64,000 nt of DNA from Neodontobutis hainanensis (GCA_024349245.1 JALDNG010000021.1:2566501-2630500); one strand, 5' to 3'. Numbered from the stretch's first letter, positions 47,724-59,906 are shown. The notes: generated by a model not told the origin, from the letters alone. Numbers and translations are program-made.

Positions 47724-47907
47724 AAAAAAAGGTTTGAGTAAAAGCATCTGGACTTCGTTATCAAGGTGAAGACGTTTCGTGTCTATTCCAAGAGACTTTG
47801 TCAATTCTGAGAGACGAAATGTCTTCACCTTGAAAACGAAGTCCAGATGCTTTTACTCAAACCTTTTTTTCAAGATGCCCTGGATGACTGAGAACCTCCA
47901 CAGACAT
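47724..47907. mobile_element. 184-bp fold-back element with 14-bp target-site duplication
   Basis: The element opens with an arm at 47724-47780 (aaaaaaaggtttgagtaaaa, gcatctggacttcg, then caaggtgaagacgtttcgt). This repeats in inverted form at 47814-47870, giving a 59-bp stem (47722-47780 with 47814-47872) with one A/A mismatch and one G/T pair around a 33-nt loop. A tail 'caagatgccctggatgactg' to 'cagacat' follows. The string tttgcagagccctg occurs at 47710-47723 and 47908-47921. A single-arm relative with the same tail lies at 57573-57694. The arrangement recalls Penelope-like elements, but there is no coding part to confirm it. Confidence 0.75.
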
Positions 47908-49544
47908 TTTGCAGAGCCCTGTTTTCAAAGCCCAAATCCATATTAGTGGTCCTAATTGGACAAAGCCACTCAAGTTTGGTTTGACTGATATCACCTTTAG
48001 CAAATAATAAAATAAATAAAAAAAAACTGACAATTTATAAAAACTGAGTTATCTGCTTTTGCATCAGTTGAGTTCACATTCAGATGATTATCTTTATATC
48101 AAGTTTAGATTGGATTTTGTAAATTGTGACCAAGGGAATCAGGATTCATTCAACTTTTCACGTTTTCTGATAAATACTAATAATACTTATAGACAGTCCA
48201 ATGATGACTTATAATTATTACATGTACTTAATCTAAATTCTCTGAAAGAACCGGTAATGTGAATGCTAAATTGAGATATACAGTCATTTATTTACAATAT
48301 TGGATTGTGTTTTGATTCAAAAGTGCTGCAGTGCTTTTGTAGAAGTTCTACGCTCACTTCCAAATGTCCGAGGGGAAAAAATAAAACATTGACAACACAT
48401 TACTGATAGTGTCACAGAGTGGAATTAATTTATTCGTCTTTGGCAACACTGATAAAGACCTCAGTTGCACATGCTCTTCTCGCTGTTGTAGTAACACGGC
48501 TCAGGCTGTTGTTAAAAACACTAGTTCTTAGTGAGTTCTCAACTTGCACAGCTTTTTTTTGACATCCTACAAAGCATTTGTAAAACGCCTTCCATCCGAT
48601 TTCCAAGTGAAGTTAAATGTTTTTGTTTTACATTTGTCTTGTATCTTGTGACTGGACTCTGTTCGCACAGAAGCACATCCATTTTAAAGCGACGTTGGTG
48701 AAATCCGATTGTTTTGTAAAAAAGCAGGACGTGTGTTGTTGCCACAGTTGTCAGGCTTCACTTTTCAAGACTGTTTAATTCAGTTCAGAGGAAATGCCTG
48801 CTCAGGTTGCCCCTTTCAATTTGACTCAGCGGCCGTGACCCAGATCCTCAGTCCCAGCTTTACGTAACTGCTGTCTTCTCCATGTGACCCGCTTCTTCTT
48901 CAGAGCAAACTCAGACAGACGCTCAGTGGGGGTCTTTGTTTAGATGACAATACCCGCACTCTTTATTTAATAAAATATTTACTTAAACAATGTTTATTAA
49001 TATTATTGATGAGGCTGAATGTTGCATTAATGTGTGTTTGTTTTGCTGCGAGTCTTCGCTTGGTGCACGTACAGTTTGTACCAATAAAAGCAGTACAATG
49101 TAAGCTTTTCTTTGTTCCTACTAAAAAATTAAGGTGCTTTGTGAATATTTTGAAGTATTCAGTTTTTCTAAGTAGAACGCATCAGTCAAAACTATTTTCG
49201 TTTGTGCTTGATTACATTATTGCCCATAGAAACCAGATAAACCTCTAGTACCTCCTTTTTTTACAAGTGGACAAACTGAGCACAGCTGGAGGCGAAGAGC
49301 AATGATGTTTTTAAACACAAAGTAGTCCCTGCAGGCCTACCGTAGACGCTCACATGCCATAGAAAGGTAAATATTGGGTGTGTATATGTTGAATATAGCA
49401 GTCATGAAATCCCACTTTGACACAATAAAAGTTTAAATGTATTCTGTTGATCAAGATTATAATGTCTGTACCTTACTTTACCCTTTTATAAAGCTTGTTT
49501 TTGGTGAATTAGTCTTGGGGTGTAGTAACTTTAAGCCTAAAAAC

Positions 49545-49972
49545 TAGAGATCAGCATTTTTGGGGCCGATCACCGATTATAATCATGATCTGCCGATTGC
49601 CGATCACTGCCGATCACAGAATGGCAGGGGAATGGGAATCTTTTATTTATAGTCATGCAGTGTGCTTTCTTGACACATTCGTGCTCACATCTCTTCTACT
49701 GTATTTTATTATGATATAGCCGAATGTCCCAATAAAGCTTTTCTCATTTCTTATCTAAATTAAATAATAAGCACACGAGAAGAATGGAAATCAAAACGGC
49801 TGTGTTGCAAGCGGCGGCTCACAAAGTTGCCGCACATGCACGATTCGTTTTCAGTCTGGACGTGGACGCGCTTGGCTTTTTTGATCGTCGCTTTTGTCGT
49901 TCGCCGATCAAGCTATTTTTAGTAAATATTGGCCGAGCATGTTCGGTGGCCGATCAATCGGAGCATCACTAC
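49545..49972. mobile_element. non-autonomous DNA transposon with CCGATC-rich ends
   Basis: The left end 'tagagatcagcatttttggg' runs into 'gccgatcaccgatt', and the right end, read on the minus strand, is 'tagtgatgctccgattgatc' then 'ggccaccgaac'. They are diverged inverted ends of a familiar fish element. The interior has no transposase frame. Confidence 0.55.
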
Positions 49973-50225
49973 TAAAAACAGATGTAAAAGAAAATGTGTA
50001 TCCTTAGTTTAAAACTGCAGACACACAGACAGACCCGTGTTCACAGTCCTCTCAAAAACTTGTTTCCAAAACCAGACTTTTTGTCACCTGTCAAATTACA
50101 TCACATTGAATTCACCCAAAAAAGTCATCCATGCTTCTCAAGAGCTGCCTTACATAACTCACTGCTCCATTAACAAAATACAACCATCAGTGTTCAATGG
50201 TGTTTCTAAACCCACACCTGCCACT

Positions 50226-51180
50226 GGACACGGGATTTGTGTTTTTATATACATGTGTGTATGTATATGTGTGTATATCTTCACTTGTGTATGCGTGTGT
50301 AAATGAAGATGTATGATGTATATGTGGATATGAAGGTATGTTTGTAGAAAGGTGTGTACATGTGTGTATGTGTGTATGTATATGTGTGTATATCTTCACT
50401 TGTGTATGCGTGTGTAAATGAAGATGTATGATGTATATGTGGATATGAAGGTATGTTTGTAGAAAGGTGTGTACATGTGTGTATGTGTGTATGTATATGT
50501 GTGTATAACTTCACTTGTGTATGCGTGTGTAAATGAAGATGTATGATGTATATGTGGATATGAAGGTATGTTTGTAGAAAGGTGTGTACATGTGTGTATG
50601 TGTGTATGTATATGTGTGTATATCTTCACTTGTGCATCTGTGTGTAAATGAAGATGTATGATGTATATGTGGATATGAAGGTATGTTTGTAGAAAGGTGT
50701 GTACATGTGTGTATGTGTGTATGTATATGTGTGTATATCTTCACTTGTGTATGCGTGTGTAAATGAAGATGTATGATGTATATGTGGATATGAAGGTATG
50801 TTTGTAGAAAGGTGTGTACATGTGTGTATGTGTGTATGTATATGTGTGTATATCTTCACTTGTGTATGCGTGTGTAAATGAAGATGTATGATGTATATGT
50901 GGATATGAAGGTATGTTTGTAGAAAGGTGTGTACATGTGTGTATGTGTGTATGTATATGTGTGTATAACTTCACTTGTGTATGCGTGTGTAAATGAAGAT
51001 GTATGATGTATATGTGGATATGAAGGTATGTTTGTAGAAAGGTGTGTACATGGGTGTATGTGTGTATGTATATGTGTGTATATCTTCACTTGTGTATGCG
51101 TGTGTAAATGAAGATGTATGATGTATATGTGGATATGAAGGTATGTTTGTAGAAAGGTGTGTACATGGGTGTATGTGGTA
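50226..51180 (+). repeat. 115-bp minisatellite, about 8 copies
   Basis: The unit is GT/AT-rich: 'tgtgtatatcttcacttgtg', 'tatgcgtgtgtaaatgaaga', 'tgtatgatgtatatgtggat', 'atgaaggtatgtttgtagaa', 'aggtgtgtacatgtgtgtat'. Anchor positions fall every 115 bp (50281, 50396, 50511, 50626, 50741, 50856, 50971, 51086). Copies are almost identical, indicating recent expansion. Minus-strand open frames of 77 codons recur in each pair of copies and are a by-product of the periodicity. Confidence 0.97.
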
Positions 51181-51556
51181 TATACTGTAGGTGTATGTGA
51201 GTATGTACTGTATGTGCGCTGGTATCATGGCCTGCGTTAGATTGTCTTCGTTATAAATGAAAGGAATTGGGAATGTGCAAGGTTGGAGCAGCTTCTGTTT
51301 CCGTTGTCTTCTCTGTTGAATTTGTTTGATTTTTTTTTTTATTATACAGCCCTATTAAATGCCAAATATTTTTTTAAATAAAATTCTACAGTATAATGTG
51401 GTTACAGATTGAAATGCTTTTATTTTCAGGTAAGTGGGGGAATTGAAAATATGGTTCAGAGTCAAATAAACAGCATTCTTTCAAATAAATTCAGGATTTC
51501 ATTACGACCGGGTTTTTAAACTCACCTTTTCAGTCATTACACTGGTTTTACTGTAT

Positions 51557-51796
51557 ATTAGGGGTGGCTCAGTGGTAGAGCGGTCGTCCTTTAACCGGAA
51601 GGTAGGTGGTTCGACTGTCGTTGTGTCCTTGGGCAAGACACTTAGCCCACCTTGCCTCCAGTGGTGTTCCAGCTGTAACACTGGTGAAAGGAACCTTAAT
51701 GTAAGTTGCTTTGAATGAACTGTAAATGTAACATTGTGGATTGGAAGCTTCATTTAAGTCGCTTTGGATAAAAGCGTCTGCTAAATAAATAAATGA
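51557..51796 (+). mobile_element. tRNA-derived SINE with GCGTCTG tail (copy D)
   Basis: The head has a Pol III A box (gtggctcagtggtagagc, about 51563-51580) and B box (ggtggttcgactg, about 51605-51618). It continues 'ttgtgtccttgggcaagaca', 'cttagcccaccttgcctcca', and ends 'gtcgctttggataaaagcgt' then 'ctgctaaataaataaatga'. It is in the + orientation, opposite to copies A and B. Confidence 0.8.
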
Positions 51797-53281
51797 TATT
51801 AGAAAGGATGTTAAGCCAGATTTATTGAATATTTTGATAGTAATAATAATTTGAGAGTTCTGTAAAAGAAGCTGTTTTGTAAATGTGTCTTTTTGTCTCT
51901 TTATGCTATGACTGTATTGGTTTTAACATCATGATTACCTTAGCTTCTTGAAACACAGCGTTCCTTTCTCACCTATGTTTATTTAGACAATATTCAGTAT
52001 ACTGTATATATGTTCTGTGATTAAACTGCTGCTTCATCAACATAACTCTTAATGGATGTCTAAAAAATCCCCTCAAATCATAAAGGAAGAATAAAAAACC
52101 CCGAAGAGAGCTTTTGAAGAATTTAAGATATTGGTTTTAAAGTGTAAAACTTTTGCTTGAAGACTTTTCACTCTCTCTTACAATAATTTTCTCTATTATT
52201 TCTACTTGAGTAACATTGCTCTAACTGTACTTTTAGCCTCCTCGATTACAGTCACAGGTTTTCTTGATGGACAGACGTATAACTAGACCGTACCTTCACT
52301 TTCTCTTGGACCAGTGGGACTCGGCTGAGGTTGATGATATGGAGGACGGCTGGTTGTTGATAAAGTAACAAGTCCGGTGCAAACTCTTGAGATAGAGACA
52401 GAGATATTCCTTTCTTTTCTGTCTTCCTCCACAGTGGTATTAATTAGCAGCAGCAGATGAGTGGAGAAGAGGAGCCTGAAGGGAGAACAGGTTCATATTA
52501 GGTTAGGTCTTTCCCTTTCACCGGCTTCCTGTACACAACATACACACAAACAAAAGGTTTTAATATTGTACGAATGTCAGGATCCTCTTATTATTAGGGA
52601 CCAGAAACTATGGATTCGGTCATGTCTCAAAGTGTTGGTCTGGTTTTAGAAGTGAGTAGGCGATAGTTAGTGTGTTAGTAGACCATGTGCGTGTTAGAGG
52701 AAGTGCGTAGTACAGCACCGAAACAAATTATACATTTAAACCATTTTTTATATTTAGTTGTATTGTCATTAAATGAAAAGTATGCAATAAAAAAAATATT
52801 ATGTTGTAAAAGGAATTGTCTGTGAAAAAAACAGATCCTTAGATGTCATCTAGACTTTCTTATCAAGGATTTAATAGAGAAGTGTTTTCAGTCCTGGACG
52901 GGGGGGGATTCCCATTGGTTAATAGGGAAGTAATGGCTACCTATAAAAGAGAGAAAAGTGTATATTTAGTGCTGGATACGAGAACATAAAGGCAACTTGA
53001 AACAACAATAAAGAGTGGCTTAAATCCATCAATTAAGATTGTTTCTACTTTATTTCTCACTCTTTAAGATTTTTCAAGAAGCTTTTCTACTTTTATTCTA
53101 CTTTTTAGACACTCACTGTTTAATGTCACAAGTTCTGGCCATGTTTAGTTTAATGTTTTAAAATAACAAAGCTATGATCATAATCAACTGTACCTCACTG
53201 TTGGAACCACAGCCAAGCGGTTACCAACGTAAACTTATTTTGGATGCTTTGTCATCCTTTGACAATGGAAATGCCTTGGCA

Positions 53282-53350
53282 GTAGCACAGGCTTTCTCAC
53301 CTGGTGGGTCGGGACCCAAAGTGTGTCTCAGGTGTACCCATCATTAATTA
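53282..53350. mobile_element. hAT-like terminal fragment
   Basis: 'caggctttctcacctggtgg' followed by 'gtcgggacccaaagtgtg' resembles the end of hAT elements of the TTCTCAACC...GGGTCGGGACCC type. No matching second end was found nearby. Confidence 0.35.
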
Positions 53351-54280
53351 ACGTGACTCATCCACTCCAGTCAAGGCATGCTTAGAAAGGCAGTGTATTT
53401 ATTTTTTATAAACTTTTTTTTTTACTGCCTGAAAAACACACTCTAGAGCCATAACTATATATATCAATACATTTATTTATTATTGGTGTATACTGTATGT
53501 AAAAGGAGTTAGCTTGCTTTCTGTTATGTCTACATTACAAGAGCTACCACTAACTTTCCAAAAACCCAAACTTTTATATAAGAAAGTTGTTTAAACCAAC
53601 CCAAATCAATCACAGCCTGAACACTGACATCTAAACTCTCAAATCCTGCAGCATCTGTCCGTCTTTCTGTCAACACCAGATGTCCACATATTGGCCTCAC
53701 CTCTCTTTTTTAACCTCAGATATCTTCATTGACTTATGCAGATCACAAAGCCAGCTCTGTAATAGATCACACAGGTTTGTCAGACAAGTGGCGCTCTCTA
53801 TTCTTCCTGAAAAGTTTGTTGGTATGGCTAAAGTTTTGAAGCAATTCGACATATTTTACTTTGGTTCAAGCCATGTGTCAACAGTGGCGCTGGTGTTTTC
53901 ATGATTCTCAGTAAATATGAGAAATGAAGTCAGTCTCTCCATTGGCTGGACTTGTTTTCTGTCTTTTGTAAATATTATATGACTAACTCTTGTGAAACTG
54001 TGAAACTGAGAAACACCTAAAGCTTGAGTTGGGCTCCAAAACACATTTAAAATCAATAAATAGACAGATATAAATTAGAAAAGTTAGTTTAAGAGGTTTG
54101 GGAATAAATGTAGCCAAACAACCCGACAACAACCAAAAAACTTCTGAATCTAAAGACACTGTAGACTGAAACCCTTAGGGCACATCAACAATCATACCTC
54201 CAGATAACAAGAAAACACGGTGCCCCTCAGAGACTCGGGGGTGACATTACAATTTGGTAATGTTCTAGAACAGACATGTC

Positions 54281-54352
54281 CAAGGTCCGGCCCAGGGGCC
54301 AATCACGGAACAAGGTAAGAGTTAATGTGGCCCTTTGTTGTTGTTTATGGCC
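54281..54352. mobile_element. hAT-like terminal fragment next to a minisatellite
   Basis: 'cagacatgtccaaggtccgg' and 'cccaggggccaatcacggaa' resemble a hAT terminus of the GTCCAAA...CGGCCCGC type. It stands directly before the 63-bp minisatellite. Confidence 0.4.
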
Positions 54353-54384
54353 CCAACAGCAGCAGCTTTATACAAACATCTGAC

Positions 54385-54640
54385 AAAAACCTGTTCAAAT
54401 CCAAGTAACACCTGTTTGAATCTGACTCAAAGCTGTTTGAATCTGACTAAAACCTGTTCAAATCCAAGTAACACCTGTTTGAATCTGACTCAAAGCTGTT
54501 TGAATCTGACTAAAACCTGTTCAAATCCAAGTAACACCTGTTTGAATCTGACTCAAAGCTGTTTGAATCTGACTAAAACCTGTTCAAATCCAAGTAACAC
54601 CTGTTTGAATCTGACTTAAACCTGTTTGAATCTGACTAAA
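54385..54640 (+). repeat. 63-bp minisatellite made of three related ~21-bp subunits
   Basis: The unit reads 'acctgttcaaatccaagtaac', 'acctgtttgaatctgactcaa', 'agctgtttgaatctgactaaa', repeated about four times with a broken last unit. Because 63 is divisible by three it creates an open frame of TKTCSNPSNTCLNLTQSCLN type that is not a gene. Its subunit resembles, inverted, the 'tttgaacaggttt' minisatellite at 9235. Confidence 0.9.
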
Positions 54641-56289
54641 ACCGGTTCTTGTGAAATTAGAATCAAATCAGAAGAGACTGTTGGCCCTTGCACATTTTCC
54701 TTTCATCAATCAGTATTTGAGCACTGAATGCTTTTTGGCCTTTGTAACAAAAATACAAAATATATATATATAGAAGGAAAAGGTTAATTGGGCTAAAGCA
54801 CTACGTTTTACAGAGCACTTGAACGCTACATTATGTTGATAACACATGGCTCACTGAACCAGCTTCTTGGTTCTCTGGTGTGTTTTTGATCAGTTTTGGA
54901 TTTATGAATGTGCCAGGTCTGCGTCGAGGCTCTTGTGAGGTCAGTCATCGTCTCTTGTGTTGCCTGCGTGAGTCCAGCCTCGTGCCTCGGGCTGTTTTCC
55001 TTTGAGAAGAATGTCGCGCTGTGTCCCGGCGTGGAGCATTGTGGAGAACGTGGACAGATTATTGTGGCTACACCATTGTAATCGGTTATTACGCACCCCA
55101 GCTGCAGAGTTCGAGACTGAGATGCAGCGGGCAGTGAGGATGAAATCCAAAGTTTGTGTTTTTTTTATCCGTGGGAAACACCAAAATGGGACGTAAGAAA
55201 GAAATTAGATATGAATGATACAATGCTCAACCAGATAATGCCCCTCACCAGGTGCACGTAAACTTTTGTGTCTAAATCCTGAACTGTGGCCACACACTTG
55301 TCCTGCCTCTGACTTTGTGCAGTAAAGCTTCTCTTGTGCTATAATTGCGTGTATCAGTTATTACCAATTCTTCAGGAGCAGGTAGATCCACCAGTGCAGT
55401 TTTAACTACACAATTACCAGAGCCCAGGCAGTGTTTACTCATACATGGGCTAAAATGTTACTTATCTTTACAGCCATATGTTCAGTTTTGTGTTAAAGCC
55501 TATTGTTCTTTGTTTGGTTATTATTTGACTGACAGAAATTAAAGTCTAGCAGAACATCTCTGCGTTGCCCATTTAATTAACCACCAAACCAATGTCTCAG
55601 GGAGCCAAAGGTTGCCGATGCATGGTCTTGAACTGGTCTCAAGACCGGTCTTAAGAGCACATTTTTTAGGTTTTGGACCCATTTCTTTTCGATGTTGTCT
55701 TGTGATTTTTAAATTAAGACTGGTCAAAACCGCAGCTGGATTGTTTCTCCACATTTAATAGGAACACCTCTAATTCTGCGTCCTTCACCAAACATTAACT
55801 CCTTCATGAGTGTGGACTTGGTCTGAGACCTGGACTATTGGATTTTATAGCTCTTTCTGCATAATATGTCTTGAACTGGAATACTGTGGTCTTGAACACA
55901 ACCCTTGTCAAATGTTCAGTTAAACATTATCTTTAAGGTTTGATACCAACAAAAGCCAGAGATTTATCTATTCACGAACCACCAACCGTCTGAAGGGTTC
56001 CCATTTCCATGTGACAAAAATAGAGGTCTGTGATTGGTCAGTACAGATGTAATAATGATCATAAATAGTCATAAAGTCATACATGATCTATATAAAACAC
56101 TGTAAAATAATGAAGTCCAGCAGGAGAATTTATTTCCCTGTTGTCTTCCACATTGAGAGAAGCTAAACCCCTTATGTTCACCCTGCGAGCGATGTTTATT
56201 TGACTCGTCCCGCCGGGAAGAGGGGCCGTAAGGACTGTAAGGACTATGTTTTGTTGACTTGCATGGGTACGCCCCGGAGATGAAGAAAG

Positions 56290-56365
56290 TGTCTGAGGGC
56301 TTCTTTGACCCGGTCTTAAATAAGTAGAAGCAAATGGATGGATTAATGGATGGATGAAGAAACAT
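56290..56365 (+). mobile_element. LINE-type 3' tail remnant (GGAT)n
   Basis: 'aataagtagaagcaaatgga' followed by tggattaatggatggatg resembles the end of the RTE-type LINE at 44056, here in + orientation. Only the tail is recognisable. Confidence 0.35.
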
Positions 56366-56800
56366 AGTTTATTTTTGTCTCTGAGTAATATATAGTTTAT
56401 GGATGATGTTAATAATGCAAAGGTACTGAAACTGAAATGGTTATAGTTGGGCAATCCACAAAAGCAGAAAGACAGGGCTTTAAAAATTTGCCCTGGATCC
56501 ATTTGCTTCATGTCATCTTCTCTTTCCTTTCAATTCGTCTACTTCAGTGACTGCTTGAAATATCCAAAGTATATACATTTAAATAAAACTGAAGTTATAA
56601 AGAACTTGTAAATATTGGTACAAAATGAGTGAATGCAGTTATGTTTGACACTAAAATGCACTAAATGAATTCAGCTGCCTCCACTGGAGCCAGGCTCTTA
56701 TATTCCACTTATTTGTACCTTTAGCTCAAAGAGTTTTTAAACTTCAGCATTAGAAACTGCCCCGCCTTAACTCTCCCTCCTTCTTTCTGTCTCTTTGCAG

Positions 56801-56875
56801 AACTCCATACGACACAACCTGTCCTTGAACAAGTGTTTTCTCAAAGTGCCTCGCTCCAAAGACGATCCTGGAAAA
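56801..56875 (+). CDS. foxj3: foxj3 second coding exon: forkhead recognition helix and following turn
   Basis: 25 codons, residues 124-148, reading NSIRHNLSLNKCFLKVPRSK then DDPGK. NSIRHNLSLN is the near-invariant DNA-recognition helix 3 of forkhead proteins, with Asn and His making base contacts in known structures. The following LKVPRSKDDPGK leads into wing 1. The exon is flanked by a strong pyrimidine tract and acceptor (ctttctgtctctttgcag) and a donor gtaagt at 56876. Both junctions are phase 0. The residues agree with vertebrate FOXJ3, with K-V-P-R-S-K rather than the FOXJ2 variant. Confidence 0.97.
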
Positions 56876-57572
56876 GTAAGTATTTCCCAACAATGTATCG
56901 CCACTGAAAGAGCTTAGCTCGAATCACTGAGCGGTGCACAATAAAAATGCAAACCTATTCCAGCGAGCTTACAAATAAGATGAGGCGGCGACGATTAGTT
57001 TCCACGTGCCTAGATATGCCCTCATGCAGCATATGTGCGTTCTCTCCAAGTCTTTCCACAGTCTCTGCTCTTAAAAGCAATTTGTAGCTCCATAACCAGC
57101 TGTGTTGAATGCCTAATGCAGCCCTCTCTGTTTTGTGCAGCTCTTCCGATATTGACTCTGCCAAGTAATAATGTGGTACAGAGAGTAATGAATAATAAGT
57201 GTATGTAGGTACCTTCCTGGGAATGCGAGTCGTTCATGCATCTGTTATGCTTTATTAGACCGTGTCCTGCTCACATTCACATTCACACAAAGTTGGAGGA
57301 AGCCTAAGATAACTTTACTTTGCTGTGGACCGGAAACAATAGACAATAAAGCCCTACAGGCCAGAGTACAGTTTGAACATACAGTAGAACTATAAACTTG
57401 AAATAAGGTGTATTTTTTTAAGCAAAAACATGAATAAAAAAGAAAACAATCCAATGTAATTCCAATGTAATATAAAACAAAAGTGATGTATTTAATATTG
57501 CACAGACAATATACTTTTCCACAGAGGTATAGTTTTTTAACTGAATTATTATTACTACTAGCTAAAAACATT

Positions 57573-57694
57573 TTGATAAAGTCTCTTGAAATTAAAAACA
57601 AAACATCTTCACCTTGAAAACTGAGTCCGGATGCTTTTACTCAAACCTTTTCTTTAAGATGTCCTGGATGACTGAGAACCTTCACAGACATACC
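57573..57694. mobile_element. single-arm relative of the fold-back element, with 13-bp near-duplication
   Basis: It contains 'ataaagtctcttgaaattaa', 'cttcaccttgaaaactgagt', 'ccggatgcttttactcaaac', 'aagatgtcctggatgactga' and 'gaaccttcacagacat', the same order as the right half of the element at 47724. Outside it are agctaaaaacatt (57560-57572) and agcttaaaacatt (57695-57707), 12 of 13 identical. It lacks the inverted second arm. Confidence 0.65.
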
Positions 57695-59902
57695 AGCTTA
57701 AAACATTGTAAAATTTGCTTTATGTTGGCATTGTACTGATTATATTTTTTTTAGTTTTTAACCATTTTAAAGAAAACAGGAAAAAAAATACAGTGGTTAA
57801 AAAGTAGGACAACATTATGAAAAAGCAGTGATATTGACTCTTTTGTGTGGAGTTCCACAGGGCTCAGTTTTCAGGCCATATTTATTCTTATGTACATTAT
57901 GACTTTTATAATGTGTTTTTTATTAAGAAATGTTTAGCCACTAACTCTCCTTATATTAATTTTCAAAAGACTGAAACTGTTTATTGTTCTGGAGCCAAAC
58001 ATTCTTCAAATCAAGTCAATACTTTGATTTCTTGGTCTTTTGTGTTCAGTCCAGCCTCAGCTCATTGTGAAGAGTGGGCCAACTAAAATCATTATTGTTT
58101 TTTATAAATACTAAGTCTATGTCTTATTGGTTATATTTTTATTGTCTTTTACTCCCTTTCTTCTTTTAAGGGAGCTATCTGTAGATAATTACTCTTTTAA
58201 GCATGATTATGTGATCAATAACAGGCCAATTATCCGTCATGTTGTTCCACGTGGAAGCCATTGACTGGGATGATTGACAGCTTCTAGAACATACTTTTAA
58301 AGCGTTAAAACAGACTTTACTTAGGTTCATTCTGAGCCAGTCCCTCTACAATGTGTTACAATAGATTCCCTTCAATGGCTGTTACTATTATTAATGATAA
58401 CGACTGATACTAGTCTTTATTTGAACATGTTGTTGTGGGAAATGTGTAGATCATATGGACATCGTGTCGTGTGAACACTATCTAGAGCTTAATCAGCATA
58501 ATTATATGATCAATAACAGGATAAACACAGCAGATGATTGAACAATTTGACGCTCCCCTTCTGCTGCCATATTCTAATACATATATTTTCATAACTTTCT
58601 ATTAAAGAATACGAGCACTGGGGACTGAAACTGTGGTTAAAGGCTGCAGATACTAATGCAATAATATGGTTTAATATGGAGTCATTACTAGCTACACATG
58701 CTTTTGTGAACGTTACGCTTCACATTATTTATTCAAATTTGGCTCCAAAGAATTTTACAGACCCTTTAACTTTATATGGGTGATGCCAAAGTCTTTTATT
58801 TAACATTTATCTTAACATTATTCCAGTGATGCCAACATAAACTGCCTCAATGGTTAAGAATAAACCCTTTCACTGTTTGTAAATGCACTTTTTCAGCCAC
58901 AAGCGCTTATTGGCAATAAAAGAAAAAAGACAGCTGTACACTTTAATAGACAAAAGGGCATACAGGCATCGAGTGACAATGTGTGTGCTGTTAGTGAGTG
59001 GGTCAACTGTGAGCTGCTCTTGATATAGATAAACTTTTAGGCTAGCACACTAAGAAGGCTAAAGCTACAAGCTTCAAGTCACTGGATGCTTAGGACTTTG
59101 TAACTGGGCCTTGAGTTAGGACTTGAGCTGACCTCATCAAAAAGACTATTTAACTGAGCTCTGCCTGAAGAGACACATCTTAAAAGCCGCAAAACATTGA
59201 CTTTATGGACAAAACCTGCTAACCCACCTGCGAATGGTAAATAACGCAGAAGCTAACGTACTTGAGTAGAAGATTTGTTAAACACGCATGTGACTTAAGC
59301 CTCTAAAGTGTCTAATTTAGTGTCTTCTTGCATCATGTCTTTTTGATGCTGTTGCTTCTGAAAGAGTCTTGGGTGATGTCGAAGCCTGTTGGTTAGATGG
59401 GATAGGCCATCTTTTAAAAGCTTGTCCTTGTATTACAGTATTGCTTATGTCTACAAATCGGTATAAATGTAAGAAACAATCACTACCCTTAACAAAACTA
59501 GCAAACTTTTTATTGAGCGCTCAATACTCGACTCATTTCATGTGAAGGGGGAGAGACTGTGGGGATTTTGGAGCCATTGAAAAATGAATTAAGAGGGAAG
59601 AAGGTTTAAATAATTCAGACAAAATCCTTGGGCTTGTGTAGCGGTCTATAGTCTGACACAAAGACACAAAGAGGAGGTGCTCTTTCCTGATTAGCCCGAC
59701 TCGAACCTGACCGGCACCTTAATTCAGACGGAGGATCGAAACGGTCGATAGCGCTGCATGGGGGGGAGGTCATGTGTGTGCGGGAGAAGTCTGAGGTACA
59801 CGCTCTGCTCTGGAGCCACAGAGAGAGGAGAGAAGCTAAATCATGCATGTGCTAACGCTAATTGGCTGTGTACTGCTCAGTGATGTGGGACTGAGAGATG
59901 GG

Positions 59903-59906
<4 letters not shown>

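Larger units (their letters stand above)
28640..56800 (+). other. foxj3: foxj3 intron 3 (28 kb)
   Basis: Bounded by donor gtaagg at 28640 and acceptor ctctttgcag at 56800, splitting the forkhead domain between K123 and N124. No exon is recognisable inside. It holds the repeats listed separately and candidate conserved blocks at 30170-30900, 36040-36390, 39270-39720 and 46660-47000. I see nothing identifiable in 28800-30160, 31100-33740, 37150-39260, 41350-43370, 48000-49540 and 51800-53280 beyond AT-rich unique sequence and short homopolymers. Confidence 0.9.

Noticed and set aside
50226..51180. Resemblance of the regular 115-bp array to a CRISPR array
   Set aside because: The whole unit repeats, with no unique spacers, no cas genes and a vertebrate context.
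50187..51228. A ladder of near-identical 77-codon minus-strand frames (THIHTHIHTCTH type)
   Set aside because: They arise from the 115-bp tandem repeat, each frame spanning two units. Not a protein family.
54335..54619. A 94-codon frame with TCSNPSNTCLNLTQSC repeats
   Set aside because: It follows the 63-bp minisatellite, whose length is a multiple of three.
55600..55920. A GGTCTTGAACT/GGTCTGAGACC-rich stretch that resembles a fish interspersed repeat
   Set aside because: No clear boundaries, inverted ends or second copy here; the evidence is too weak for an annotation.
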